Assembly: GCA_005877535.1 (NCBI GenBank)
Contig: VBOM01000213.1
Coordinates: 1-10,890, forward strand
Length of the DNA stretch: 10,890 bases
Reading direction: 5' to 3'
Source: Nitrospirota bacterium
Lineage (GTDB): Bacteria; Nitrospirota; Nitrospiria; Nitrospirales; Nitrospiraceae
A program made the translations under genes and the position numbers. This document shows, in pieces, positions 1 to 6,744 of this stretch. The notes under the pieces were generated by a model. The model worked only from the letters and a program-made list of their open reading frames with translations. It searched no databases and was not told where the DNA came from. Within the stretch, counting starts at the first letter, position 1. Every line of letters begins with the position of its first letter.

Positions 1-132
1 GTCCGTGAAATCGGGAAGCGCCACGATCCAGGCGTGCATATCGATGAATCGAACCGTGAGCGGGTCCGTCTCCGGATGCTCCTCAACTAACCGGATCGCA
101 ATTTCTTCGGTATCCTGCCACTTTAGATCCAT
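1..132 (-). CDS. iscX: IscX, Fe-S assembly adaptor (5' part only)
   Basis: The first 44 codons are in the window; the gene runs off the left edge. The protein starts MDLKWQDTEEIA and carries the family signature T-V-R-F-x-D-M-H-x-W-I followed by an acidic L-P-D-F-x-D stretch, which matches E. coli IscX (about 66 aa) nearly position for position. IscX is a small acidic cytosolic protein that binds IscS and iron and modulates cluster synthesis on IscU. The ATG is preceded by a good ribosome binding site (GGAGG, 6 nt spacing). It lies 91 nt downstream of hscA on the same strand and is probably the last gene of the isc operon. In many bacteria fdx sits between hscA and iscX; here that slot is empty. 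Identity is secure although the C-terminus is not seen. Confidence 0.9.
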   Translation of the reverse strand, partial: MDLKWQDTEEIAIRLVEEHPETDPLTVRFIDMHAWIVALPDFTD

Positions 133-223
133 GCGCAGCCTCCAGAACTGATTGCACATGGAATAAGGCGGAATTCAGCGAGATGGAACTTACTTCTGCT
201 ATTGCCCATAGGCCATAAGCTCC

Positions 224-2053
224 CTACTTCTTTGATGTCAACTCGGAGAGCTTCTTGTTCTCCAAGGCTTCTTTCAACGATGTGTCCATCAAGACCTCGG
301 CGAGATGATGGGTGGCCTTTTCGAGATCGGCCATCTTGGCTCTGATCGCCTTGTGATCCGTTCCGGATTTGGCGGCTTCGACTGCGGCCATCGAAGCCCT
401 GATCGAGGACAGGTCTTCCTTTCCCACCAGTTGAGCGCCCTGCTTGATGGCCTTCTCCGTGGCCATGATGATGGTTTCAGCCTCAGTTCTGGCTTCAATG
501 AGCTGGCGCGCTTTCAAGTCGTCAGCAGCAAACTTGAACGACTCACCGATCATCCGCTCAACCTCGTCGTCGCTCAAGCCGTATGACGGTTTTACAGCGA
601 GAGATTGGGTATCGCCGGTGCGAACATCCCGCGCCGAGACATTAAGGATTCCGTTCGCATCGATCAAGAATGTGACTTCGATGCGCGGAACGCCGGCCGG
701 CAGCGGGGGGACCTTCAGTCGAAAGCGAGCCAGACTGCGGTTGTCCTTCACCAGTTCGCGTTCGCCTTGGAGGATATGGATATCCACACCGGTTTGGCCG
801 TCGACATAAGTCGTGAACATCTCCTTGGCACTGGCCGGGATGGTCGTGTTGCGTCGAATCAAGCTGCTCATCACTCCGCCCATGGTTTCGATGCCAAGGG
901 AGAGGGGCGTCACGTCGAGCAGCAACAGGTCGGTCGTTCCGCCACTCAGAATGTCTGCCTGGACGGCCGCGCCGAGCGCGACGACTTCGTCGGGATTGAG
1001 TTCGCAGTGGGGTTCCTTGCCGAACAGAGCCTGAACACGCTGCCGAACGAGCGGCATACGAGTCGAGCCGCCGACGAGGACCACCTCATCGATGTCCCTC
1101 GAGGTGAGGCCTGCGTCTTTCAGGGCGAGACGGCAGGGCTCGAGCGTGCGCTCCACCAATTCCATAGTGAGGGATTCAAGTTGATCGCGCGTGAGATCTC
1201 TTGAATACCGGCCTTTGCTCTCCGGCAGGTCGAGGATGGCCGTAGTCTTCAGCTCATCGGAGAGTCTAATCTTTGCCCGTTCGGCTTCCAGTCGGACCCC
1301 CTGCATATGGTCGGGATAGGCATTCAAGTCGAGACCATGATGCGCGCGGATTTCCGTGACAAAGAGATCTGCGATCTGGCGATCGAAGTCATCGCCTCCG
1401 AGATGCGTGTCGCCGTTGGTCGCCAGGACTTCAAAGATACCGTTCTTGAGTTTCAGAATGGAAATATCGAAGGTTCCCCCGCCAAGGTCATAGACGGCAA
1501 TCGTACCCTGAGTCTTCTGTTGGAGCCCATAGGCCAGCGAGGCAGCGGTCGGTTCATTGATGATCCGTAAGACATCGAGCCCTGCAATCATGCCCGCATC
1601 CTTCGTCGCTTGTCGCTGGCTATCGTTGAAATAGGCGGGGACGGTGATGACGGCCTTGCTTATGTTCTCGCCGAGATGCGCCTCGGCCCGTTGCTTCAGT
1701 TCCTTCAGGATCATGGCCGAGATCTGCGGGGGAGAATAGGTTTTCTCACCGAGCTTGATCCGGATCACTCCGCCCTGTTCCGTCAAGTGGTAGGGGAAGT
1801 AGGCCAGCTCGCCCTGTACGTCCTCAAGGCCCTTTCCCATGAATCGCTTCACGGAATAAACGGTCCGTTCCGGGTTGCGCGTCAAATGTTCTTTCGCCGG
1901 ATCGCCGACGATGAGGCCGTTATCGGTCATCGCCACGACAGAGGGAACCATCGTACGCTCGTTCCGACCTGGTATGACACGCGGACATCCGTCCGCCATA
2001 TAGGCCACGAGCGAATTCGTTGTACCGAGATCAATGCCGACGATACGTGCCAT
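224..2053 (-). CDS. hscA: HscA, Hsp70-type chaperone for Fe-S cluster transfer
   Basis: 609 aa, close to the 616 aa of E. coli HscA. It is a specialised DnaK paralogue that, with HscB, uses ATP to act on IscU and promote cluster release to acceptor proteins in the cytosol. Hsp70 landmarks in order: phosphate-binding loop GIDLGTTNS (6-14), [11 protein letters not shown] (167-176), second phosphate loop [11 protein letters not shown] (188-198), adenosine motif [11 protein letters not shown] (324-334), interdomain linker [13 protein letters not shown] (375-387), then a beta substrate-binding domain and a helical lid to the end. The open frame extends 51 codons upstream, but that part overlaps hscB and is not Hsp70-like, so ATG at 2053 ([10 protein letters not shown]) is the start. 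It begins 8 nt after the hscB stop, with only a weak GGATAA ribosome site, which suggests coupling to hscB translation. HscA rather than DnaK is called from the isc context and short length. Confidence 0.95.
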   Translation of the reverse strand: MARIVGIDLGTTNSLVAYMADGCPRVIPGRNERTMVPSVVAMTDNGLIVGDPAKEHLTRNPERTVYSVKRFMGKGLEDVQGELAYFPYHLTEQGGVIRIKLGEKTYSPPQISAMILKELKQRAEAHLGENISKAVITVPAYFNDSQRQATKDAGMIAGLDVLRIINEPTAASLAYGLQQKTQGTIAVYDLGGGTFDISILKLKNGIFEVLATNGDTHLGGDDFDRQIADLFVTEIRAHHGLDLNAYPDHMQGVRLEAERAKIRLSDELKTTAILDLPESKGRYSRDLTRDQLESLTMELVERTLEPCRLALKDAGLTSRDIDEVVLVGGSTRMPLVRQRVQALFGKEPHCELNPDEVVALGAAVQADILSGGTTDLLLLDVTPLSLGIETMGGVMSSLIRRNTTIPASAKEMFTTYVDGQTGVDIHILQGERELVKDNRSLARFRLKVPPLPAGVPRIEVTFLIDANGILNVSARDVRTGDTQSLAVKPSYGLSDDEVERMIGESFKFAADDLKARQLIEARTEAETIIMATEKAIKQGAQLVGKEDLSSIRASMAAVEAAKSGTDHKAIRAKMADLEKATHHLAEVLMDTSLKEALENKKLSELTSKK

Positions 2054-2061
2054 GGCAGTGA

Positions 2062-2778
2062 TTATCCGATGGTTGAGGCGAGGTCGTTCACGATGTTCTT
2101 GACGTAGGTGCGGTTGGAGAGATTTTCGCGCATCTGCTTCAGGATACGGTCGCGATTGGTCCTCGCCTGGTCGGTCGTCTCTCCGCGATCTTGGAGTGTG
2201 TCCCACTCAACAAAGAGCTGCTGCAGGGTGGCTTCCATGTCCCGTTGCCGTTGTTCGAGCGTGTTCCGTTCCGATTGGAGTTTCACGCGGAGCGCCGACT
2301 CGGTTTCTGACGCGCGGCCGGCGGTTCGGTACTCGTTCAATGTTTCTTGTAGTTCAAGAATTTCTTCAAAGAGGTCGGCGGGAGGAGAATTCCGAATCTC
2401 CTTCACCGACCCTGCTTCCAGATCGAGGAGATACTCGGCCCGCTGGATAGGATCACGGAGCGTCCGGTATGCGATATTCAACATGGCGGAATTGCCGAGG
2501 CTGATGGTCTGCTCGGCCGCGCTCTTATTCTGATAGAAATCGGGATGGAATGCCCGGCTCAGTTCGTAGAATTTGGCTTCCAGCTGGTGCTGGTCGATCT
2601 TGAGGCGGCGGGGGAAGCCCAGACAGGTGAAGTAATCGAGGTCTTTCGAAACCGGCTGGACCTTGACGCAACGGTCACAGAAATATTCGCCTGCCACTTC
2701 AGACTGACAGTGCCAGCACATGCTGCGAGCCATCTGCAGCTCACGTGGCCCGGCGATACTATGGGTGTGATGGTCCAT
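2062..2778 (-). CDS. hscB: HscB, J-domain cochaperone with N-terminal tetracysteine domain
   Basis: 238 aa J-protein that delivers IscU to HscA and stimulates its ATPase. The J domain (about 48-120) contains the HPD triad at 78-80. A C-terminal helical region (about 135-238, rich in E, Q, R and L) corresponds to the three-helix IscU-binding domain. Unusually, an N-terminal module has C21-x2-C24 and C34-x2-C37, resembling the zinc-binding domain of mitochondrial HSC20/HSCB and absent from E. coli HscB (171 aa). The frame is open further upstream, but ATG 2778 has the best ribosome site (GAGGAG, 5 nt spacing); later ATGs at 2733 and 2721 lack one. A strong hairpin (2797-2823) lies just upstream, between iscA and this gene. 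Family assignment is secure; zinc binding is inferred. Confidence 0.93.
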   Translation of the reverse strand: MDHHTHSIAGPRELQMARSMCWHCQSEVAGEYFCDRCVKVQPVSKDLDYFTCLGFPRRLKIDQHQLEAKFYELSRAFHPDFYQNKSAAEQTISLGNSAMLNIAYRTLRDPIQRAEYLLDLEAGSVKEIRNSPPADLFEEILELQETLNEYRTAGRASETESALRVKLQSERNTLEQRQRDMEATLQQLFVEWDTLQDRGETTDQARTNRDRILKQMRENLSNRTYVKNIVNDLASTIG

Positions 2779-2796
2779 GCGGTCTCCTCTGACAGC

Positions 2797-2823
2797 ACGG
2801 GCATGGCGACCTGCCATGCCCGT
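2797..2823. repeat. Perfect 11-bp inverted repeat (hairpin) between iscA and hscB
   Basis: Arms ACGGGCATGGC and GCCATGCCCGT are perfect reverse complements around a 5-nt loop. In the operon transcript this forms a GC-rich stem-loop ending about 7 nt before the hscB ribosome binding site. No U-tract follows on either strand, so it is not a standard intrinsic terminator. Its position at the iscRSUA/hscBA boundary suggests a role in mRNA stability, processing or partial attenuation, which is inferred. Confidence 0.8.
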
Positions 2824-2853
2824 CGGACAATTGCAATGCGCTGCTGACTTTCG

Positions 2854-3210
2854 TTAGGCCGAAAACGACTCTCCGCAGCCACAGGTCTTGTCGGCGTTCG
2901 GATTGACGAATTTGAAGTTTCCGCCCATCAGGTCCTTTTGGAAGTCCAACTGCGTGCCTTGAAGATATATAGCGCTTTTGGCGTCGACTATGACTTTCAC
3001 ACCGTCACAGTCATGGACTTGGTCGTGCTGGCCGATCTTTTCGTCGAAGTTGATCGTGTAGCTGAGGCCTGAACAGCCGCCGCCTTTCACGCCGAGGCGG
3101 AGCCCCCCTTCAGTGAGGCCCTGCACGTTGATGAGGCGTTTAACTTCCTTCAGCGCCGCCTCGCTGAGCGTAATCACCGGAGCCTGGGTTTCTGTGTTTG
3201 TCGTGTCCAT
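2854..3210 (-). CDS. iscA: IscA, A-type iron-sulfur carrier
   Basis: 118 aa (E. coli IscA is 107). A-type carriers accept clusters from the IscU scaffold and pass them to apo-proteins, mainly in [4Fe-4S] maturation. The three invariant cysteines are present: C46 in KGGGCSGLSY, and C110 and C112 in the C-terminal KTCGCGESF. The conserved core S-E-A-A-L, L-R-L-G-V-K-G-G-G-C and G-x-x-F-x-F-x-N-P-N-A is intact. Seven codons of open frame lie upstream, but ATG 3210 (MDTTNTE) has an AGGGAG ribosome site 7 nt away and is preferred. It sits 22 nt downstream of iscU. The extra N-terminal residues TTNTETQAP look like a flexible tail. ErpA-type carriers look alike; operon position decides for IscA. Confidence 0.93.
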   Translation of the reverse strand: MDTTNTETQAPVITLSEAALKEVKRLINVQGLTEGGLRLGVKGGGCSGLSYTINFDEKIGQHDQVHDCDGVKVIVDAKSAIYLQGTQLDFQKDLMGGNFKFVNPNADKTCGCGESFSA

Positions 3211-3232
3211 GGCACACTCCCTATTGTTCACG

Positions 3233-3631
3233 TTACTCCGCCTCGGTCAGTGCTCCGTCTGCTTTCTTCTGGTAGTCCGCGAGGGCAGCCTTGATCGCAT
3301 CCTCGGCGAGCACGGAGCAATGGATCTTCACGGGCGGCAGGTTCAGCTCCTGCACGATGTCGGTATTTTTGATCTTCTGGGCTTCTTCGATCGTCTTGCC
3401 CTTCAACCATTCGGTGGCGAGGCTCGAGCTGGCGATCGCGGATCCGCAGCCGAAGGTTTTAAACTTCGCGTCCACGATCGTATCGTTCTGCACCTTGATC
3501 TGGAGCTTCATGACGTCGCCGCACTCAGGAGCTCCGACCATGCCAGTGCCGACTCCTTCCTCACCCTTCTTGAAGCTCCCCATGTTGCGGGGGTTATTGA
3601 AATGATCGACGACTTTGTCACTGTAGGCCAT
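3233..3631 (-). CDS. iscU: IscU, Fe-S cluster assembly scaffold
   Basis: 132 aa (E. coli 128). It is the cytosolic scaffold on which IscS-derived sulfur and iron form a [2Fe-2S] cluster. All ligand residues are visible: C37 and D39 in GAPECGDVMKL, C62 in FGCGSAIASSS, and H104-C105. The chaperone recognition motif LPPVK (98-102), bound by HscA, directly precedes H104. D39 marks it as Isc-type IscU; the zinc-insertion loop typical of SufU is absent. ATG 3631 has a strong GGGAGGG ribosome site. It is separated from iscS by 49 nt of AT-rich palindromic DNA, the largest change of composition inside the operon, and from iscA by 22 nt. The C-terminal tail KKADGALTEAE is slightly longer than in E. 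coli and poorly conserved. Confidence 0.97.
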   Translation of the reverse strand: MAYSDKVVDHFNNPRNMGSFKKGEEGVGTGMVGAPECGDVMKLQIKVQNDTIVDAKFKTFGCGSAIASSSLATEWLKGKTIEEAQKIKNTDIVQELNLPPVKIHCSVLAEDAIKAALADYQKKADGALTEAE

Positions 3632-3642
3632 GGTTCCCTCCC

Positions 3643-3671
3643 AAAATTTATAATTTACAATTGCAAATTTT
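3643..3671. repeat. AT-rich palindromic spacer between iscS and iscU
   Basis: The 49-nt gap is strikingly AT-rich compared with its flanks. Positions 3652-3669 form a near-perfect palindrome, AATTT-a-CAATTG-c-AAATT, with one mismatched pair. AAAATTT at 3643-3649 pairs with AAATTTT at 3665-3671, and CAATTGC is repeated directly at 3658-3664 and 3672-3678. In E. coli the iscS-iscU spacer is where sRNA RyhB triggers differential decay of the isc mRNA. An equivalent function here is only a guess; an internal promoter or regulator site is also possible. Confidence 0.6.
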
Positions 3672-3680
3672 CAATTGCCG

Positions 3681-4898
3681 CTAGTGGGCAGCCCATTGGA
3701 CTGATTTCAAATCGACGCCTTCTTTTGCCATCTCATACAGCGGGGACATTTCGCGCAACTTGGTGACGATTTCAATGACCTTCTTAATCGTATAGTCGAT
3801 CTCAGCGTCCGTGTTGAAACGGCCCAAACCGAAGCGGATCGAGGAGTGCGCCAAATCCGTTCCGACCCCCAACGCGCGGAGCACGTATGAGGGTTCCAAT
3901 GTGGCCGAGGTACAGGCCGAACCGGACGAGAGGGCGATATCCTTCATGCCCATCAGTAACGACTCGCCTTCCACATAGGCAAAGGAGATATTGAGGTTGC
4001 CGGGGAGCCGGTTGGTCGGATGGCCGTTCAGGTAGCTTTCTTCGAGGTCCTTCATGATACTGGCCTCCAGCCGATCGCGCATCGTAATCAACCGTGCGGA
4101 GTCCTTGGCCATCTCCTGCTCGCAGAGTTCGCAGGCCTTGCCGAATCCCACGATTAAGGGCACCGGGAGCGTGCCGGAGCGCATGCCGCGCTCGTGTCCG
4201 CCGCCGTCCATTTGCGATGCGATGCGAACCCGCGGATTCTTCTTTCTCACGTAGAGCGCTCCGACCCCCTTGGGACCATAGATCTTATGGGCCGAGAACG
4301 ACATCAGATCGATGCCCATCTCCTGGACATCGACGGGAATTTTGCCAACACCTTGCGTCGCGTCGCAGTGGAAGAGAATGCCCTTCTCTTTTGCGATCTT
4401 GCCGATCTCTTTGACCGGGTTGATCGTACCGATTTCATTGTTCGCCAACATGACAGAGATGAGGATTGTTTTCGCTGTAATCGCATTTCGCACAGCGTCG
4501 GGACTCACCATCCCGAATTTATCGACGGGGAGATAGGTGGCTGTGGCTTTGCCCTTGCCCTCTAACGATTTGACGGTATCGAGCACCGCGCGGTGTTCAG
4601 TAGACGACGTAATAATGTGGTCGCCCTTCTCCTTGTACATTTCCAGCACGCCCTTGATCGCGAGGTTGTCCGATTCGGTAGCGCCGCTCGTGAAGACGAT
4701 CTCTTTCGGGTCGGCCTTGATCAGTTTCGCGATCTGCTTCCGGGCACTTTCGACGGCTTCTTCCGCGGCCCACCCGAAGGCATGGTTGCGGCTGGCCGCG
4801 TTCCCGAATTTCTCGACAAAGTAGGGGAGCATGGTTTCCAATACGCGTGGATCCATCGGTGTAGTGGAATGGTTGTCCAAAAAAATCGGCAGTTTCAT
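3681..4898 (-). CDS. iscS: IscS, cysteine desulfurase
   Basis: 405 aa against 404 in E. coli; a full-length group I, PLP-dependent class V aminotransferase-fold enzyme. It converts L-cysteine to L-alanine and hands persulfide sulfur to IscU and other acceptors such as tRNA thiolation proteins. Visible features: N-terminal [13 protein letters not shown] strand ([10 protein letters not shown], 5-14), TSGATESDN (70-78), H102 (TEHRAV) stacking on PLP, the PLP lysine K205 in [10 protein letters not shown], and the catalytic loop cysteine C329 in SSGSACTSA. The C-terminus LKSVQWAAH resembles the IscU-docking tail of E. coli IscS. ATG 4898 has AAGGAG 7 nt upstream and overlaps the iscR stop as ATGA, so translation is probably coupled. 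Functional assignment is very secure. Confidence 0.97.
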   Translation of the reverse strand: MKLPIFLDNHSTTPMDPRVLETMLPYFVEKFGNAASRNHAFGWAAEEAVESARKQIAKLIKADPKEIVFTSGATESDNLAIKGVLEMYKEKGDHIITSSTEHRAVLDTVKSLEGKGKATATYLPVDKFGMVSPDAVRNAITAKTILISVMLANNEIGTINPVKEIGKIAKEKGILFHCDATQGVGKIPVDVQEMGIDLMSFSAHKIYGPKGVGALYVRKKNPRVRIASQMDGGGHERGMRSGTLPVPLIVGFGKACELCEQEMAKDSARLITMRDRLEASIMKDLEESYLNGHPTNRLPGNLNISFAYVEGESLLMGMKDIALSSGSACTSATLEPSYVLRALGVGTDLAHSSIRFGLGRFNTDAEIDYTIKKVIEIVTKLREMSPLYEMAKEGVDLKSVQWAAH

Positions 4899-5368
4899 CG
4901 TTCGACTCCTTGTGCCGCGGGAGACTGAATCGTAATGAGGGGTGTACCACCCATCATGTCTTGCAGGGTCATGTTATTGAGCAACTGGGCAATGCTGTCC
5001 TGGACTTTCAAGAGCGGTGTGCGGATATGGCAATTTTCCCGTTGCATGCAGAACTCTCCCTCCTTCTCGTGCGAACAATCGGTGATACCTAAGGGGCCCT
5101 CAATGCTTTCGAGAATTTGCGCGATCGTAATCTGGTGCGCGCGTCGGACCAGCGCATACCCGCCCTTGGGCCCATTGTGGCTCTCGATCAATGCGTGCTT
5201 GGCAAGGGTCTGGAGCACTTTGGCCAGCAGCTCGAGTGGGATGTTATATTCCTCCGCGATCTCCTTCGTATTCACCACGCGTCCAGGAGTCACGTCGCCA
5301 AATTGGACAGCAGCGATGTGCTGAAGGGCCATAAGGGCATAATCTGCTTTTTTCGAAATCTTCAACAT
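4895..5368 (-). CDS. iscR: Rrf2-family Fe-S regulator (IscR-like)
   Basis: 157 aa (E. coli IscR 162). Winged-helix repressor expected to sense Fe-S status and control the isc operon. The N-terminus [19 protein letters not shown] and the wing N-G-P-K-G-G-Y-A-L are typical of Rrf2 proteins. Putative cluster ligands are C98, C107 and C113 with H100 and H114 nearby. The spacing C-x8-C-x5-C differs from E. coli IscR (C-x5-C-x5-C-x2-H). The segment [11 protein letters not shown], and the start MLKIS, resemble regulators of SUF operons more than classical IscR. The frame stays open 16 codons upstream, but ATG 5368 gives the usual family start; it has no clear Shine-Dalgarno. The stop overlaps iscS (ATGA). 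First gene of the operon, so autoregulation via the adjacent inverted repeats is likely. The symbol rests mainly on context. Confidence 0.9.
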   Translation of the reverse strand: MLKISKKADYALMALQHIAAVQFGDVTPGRVVNTKEIAEEYNIPLELLAKVLQTLAKHALIESHNGPKGGYALVRRAHQITIAQILESIEGPLGITDCSHEKEGEFCMQRENCHIRTPLLKVQDSIAQLLNNMTLQDMMGGTPLITIQSPAAQGVER

Positions 5369-5373
5369 TGCTA

Positions 5374-5403
5374 TTGCCGATCTGAACAGTCGGAGACTAT
5401 AAT
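5374..5403 (+). promoter_or_regulatory. Candidate promoter for fdx
   Basis: TTGCCG (5374-5379, 4 of 6 to the -35 consensus) is followed after 18 bp by a perfect TATAAT (5398-5403), giving a start near 5410 and a leader of about 94 nt before fdx. The TATAAT lies exactly in the spacer of the 7-bp inverted repeat TCGGAGA/TCTCCGA, so a protein bound to that repeat would mask it. This is a prediction from sequence only. Confidence 0.45.
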
Positions 5404-5426
5404 GATCTCCGATCAAATAGGTCGGA
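5376..5426. promoter_or_regulatory. Candidate IscR operator: nested TCCGA/TCGGA inverted repeats
   Basis: Two copies of the layout (T/G)CCGA-N9-TCGGA are present at 5376-5394 and 5408-5426, with a 13-bp spacer. The facing halves of the two copies form a third, longer repeat, TCGGAGA (5390-5396) N9 TCTCCGA (5406-5412). All three spacers are 9 bp. On the minus strand both copies read CCGAC-N6-GATCGG. Rrf2 proteins are dimers that bind such dyads, and this block covers predicted promoter elements in both directions. It does not match the published E. coli IscR type 1 or type 2 motif. Binding is inferred from position and symmetry. Confidence 0.55.
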
Positions 5427-5429
5427 CTA

Positions 5430-5459
5430 AGGGTAGCACGCAGGTTCCCAAGCTGTCAA
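5430..5459 (-). promoter_or_regulatory. Candidate promoter for the isc operon
   Basis: On the minus strand a perfect TTGACA (5459-5454) is followed after 18 bp by TACCCT (5435-5430, 3 of 6 to the -10 consensus). The start would fall near 5423, inside the right-hand operator copy, with a leader of about 55 nt. An alternative -10, TATAGT at 5401-5396, overlaps the plus-strand TATAAT but has no good -35 at the right distance. A weak -10 next to a strong -35 would suit a regulated promoter. Confidence 0.45.
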
Positions 5460-5503
5460 CAGCGGGAAATCAGGCCGAATTCGGATAGGAAAGGAACCGG
5501 CAT

Positions 5504-5920
5504 ATGGGCGGGACCAATCCCTATATTGAAAAAGTCGACTATAAGCTTCCTCAGGAGGTCTATACAGTGACATTTATCGCCCCTGACGGCGTGGTGACGA
5601 AGGTTGAGGTTGATCCAGCAAAGATCCCCTACGGCCCGACGGGGCTCCCAGGGAGCCTTTTGGATGTGGCGATGGGCAGTGGGGTTGCGCTGGAGCATGT
5701 TTGCGGGGGAGTCTGTGCCTGTTCGACATGCCACGTCATCGTGAAACAAGGGCTTGAGAGCTGTAACGAAGGCACAGACGATGAGTTTGACCAACTGGAA
5801 GAAGCACCGATAACCACATTGCAGTCACGGCTCGGTTGCCAATGTGTGCCAAACGGGACAAAAAATATTGTTGTCGAGATTCCGGCGGTCAACAAGAATC
5901 TCGTCAAAGAAGGCCACTAA
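5504..5920 (+). CDS. fdx: [2Fe-2S] ferredoxin, Isc/adrenodoxin type
   Basis: 138 aa from ATG 5504. It is an electron carrier that supplies reducing power for cluster assembly on IscU-IscS. Cluster ligands fit the adrenodoxin pattern C67-x5-C73-x2-C76-x35-C112, the same spacing as E. coli Fdx; C71, C87 and C114 are extra. The stretch H-V-C-G-G-V-C-A-C-S-T-C-H is diagnostic, and the end V-V-E-I-P is typical. ATG 5504 has an AGGAAAGGA site. A second, stronger-looking site (AGGAGG, 5553-5558) lies 8 nt before an in-frame GTG at 5567, which would give 117 aa, nearer the usual 110. The longer form is preferred because I recall the MGGTNPY start from related ferredoxins. The gene is divergent from iscR instead of lying inside the isc operon, and probably shares its operator. 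Its stop overlaps that of the convergent reductase gene. Confidence 0.93.
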   Translation: MGGTNPYIEKVDYKLPQEVYTVTFIAPDGVVTKVEVDPAKIPYGPTGLPGSLLDVAMGSGVALEHVCGGVCACSTCHVIVKQGLESCNEGTDDEFDQLEEAPITTLQSRLGCQCVPNGTKNIVVEIPAVNKNLVKEGH

Positions 5921-6621
5921 TCATAAGTCTCTGTTTTCACTTCTTTTCGGTCATATTCCGCCTTTACAAAACAGGTCCGTAGGGGTCGCACAAAGCCTTT
6001 CGTGCCGCACAGCATCGGAATCACTTTTGGCATTCCATCAATCAACGGTCTGAGCATGGAGAGCGTAAGATCGACACCCTGCTGCTCCCCTCCGGCGGCC
6101 ACCAGTGGAAGATAGCGAAACCCGGGATGGGTCACTGCAAGCGTGAGTAGTTCCTGATGAAAAAGTAGTTCTTCCTCCGCAGGGGCAACGGCAATGAGGA
6201 GAATGGTTGCCGTCTGTCGTTGCGCATAGAGATGCTTCAACATGCAGCGGATCGGAACGAGGCCGGTGTAACGGGCGATCATAATCAATTCTCGATTGAG
6301 TGGCATCGGAAGCGTGAAATTCCCATAGGGGCCTGAAAGCTGTGTGTCATCGCCGGCTATGAGTGTGTAGAGATAGTTAGACCCCATGCCTCCCGGTACG
6401 CGATCGAAGATTAAGGTCAACTCCCCTGACCGCGTGCCCGGCGCTGCCATCGAATACGCCCGATTGAGCGGTGGCTTGGCACCGACTGGCAGTTTGAGTG
6501 AAACCCATTGGCCTGGTTGAAACGCAATGTTCTGAACGGTAGGAAGGAGCACAAGCTGGCGAACGTGGGGAGTGAGATCGTTCACCGAGAGCACTGCCGC
6601 TGCTTGCGTGAGTTCAGCCAT
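5917..6621 (-). CDS. Ferredoxin/flavodoxin reductase-like FAD oxidoreductase
   Basis: 234 aa, a compact FNR-superfamily protein. The FAD domain (about 1-105) has the isoalloxazine/phosphate motif RAYSMA (54-59), F-x-P-G-Q-W-V (35-40), P-G-G-M-G-S-x-Y-L (77-84) and G-P-Y-G-N-F (97-102). The nucleotide domain (about 110-234) has IARYTGLVP (115-123), where most relatives carry G-T-G-x-x-P, then CGTKGFV (205-211) and a C-terminal E-x-Y-D tail. ATG 6621 with GGAG 6 nt upstream is preferred over ATG 6642, which lacks a site. Stops of this gene and fdx overlap in CTAA, so transcripts collide. Next to fdx, its likely job is electron transfer between NAD(P)H and the ferredoxin, which is inferred. The Y for G change may alter pyridine nucleotide binding. 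No membrane segment or signal peptide is seen. Confidence 0.8.
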   Translation of the reverse strand: MAELTQAAAVLSVNDLTPHVRQLVLLPTVQNIAFQPGQWVSLKLPVGAKPPLNRAYSMAAPGTRSGELTLIFDRVPGGMGSNYLYTLIAGDDTQLSGPYGNFTLPMPLNRELIMIARYTGLVPIRCMLKHLYAQRQTATILLIAVAPAEEELLFHQELLTLAVTHPGFRYLPLVAAGGEQQGVDLTLSMLRPLIDGMPKVIPMLCGTKGFVRPLRTCFVKAEYDRKEVKTETYD

Positions 6622-6744
6622 AACGATCTCCGTCTTCCTCATATCAGAAGCGACGACGAGATGAAAGCTCTGCGTATCCTGTACAAGGCTTTTCCCTGCA
6701 TGTTATAGATACCGACCCTTTCGTATCACGTCAGTGAAAATGCG

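Noticed and set aside
605..1204. 199-codon open frame on the plus strand, opposite hscA
   Set aside because: It is antisense to the well-conserved HscA sequence, shows no recognisable motif and has the composition expected of a mirror frame.
2054..2206. 51-codon N-terminal extension of hscA
   Set aside because: It overlaps the hscB C-terminus in another frame, and Hsp70 proteins begin at the [20 protein letters not shown] position.
2797..2823. Intrinsic terminator between iscA and hscB
   Set aside because: The stem is strong but no U-tract follows on either strand, so it is kept as a hairpin of unknown role.
3113..3766. 217-codon open frame on the plus strand across iscA, iscU and the iscS end
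   Set aside because: It spans three secure genes and their spacers in antisense and has no family features.
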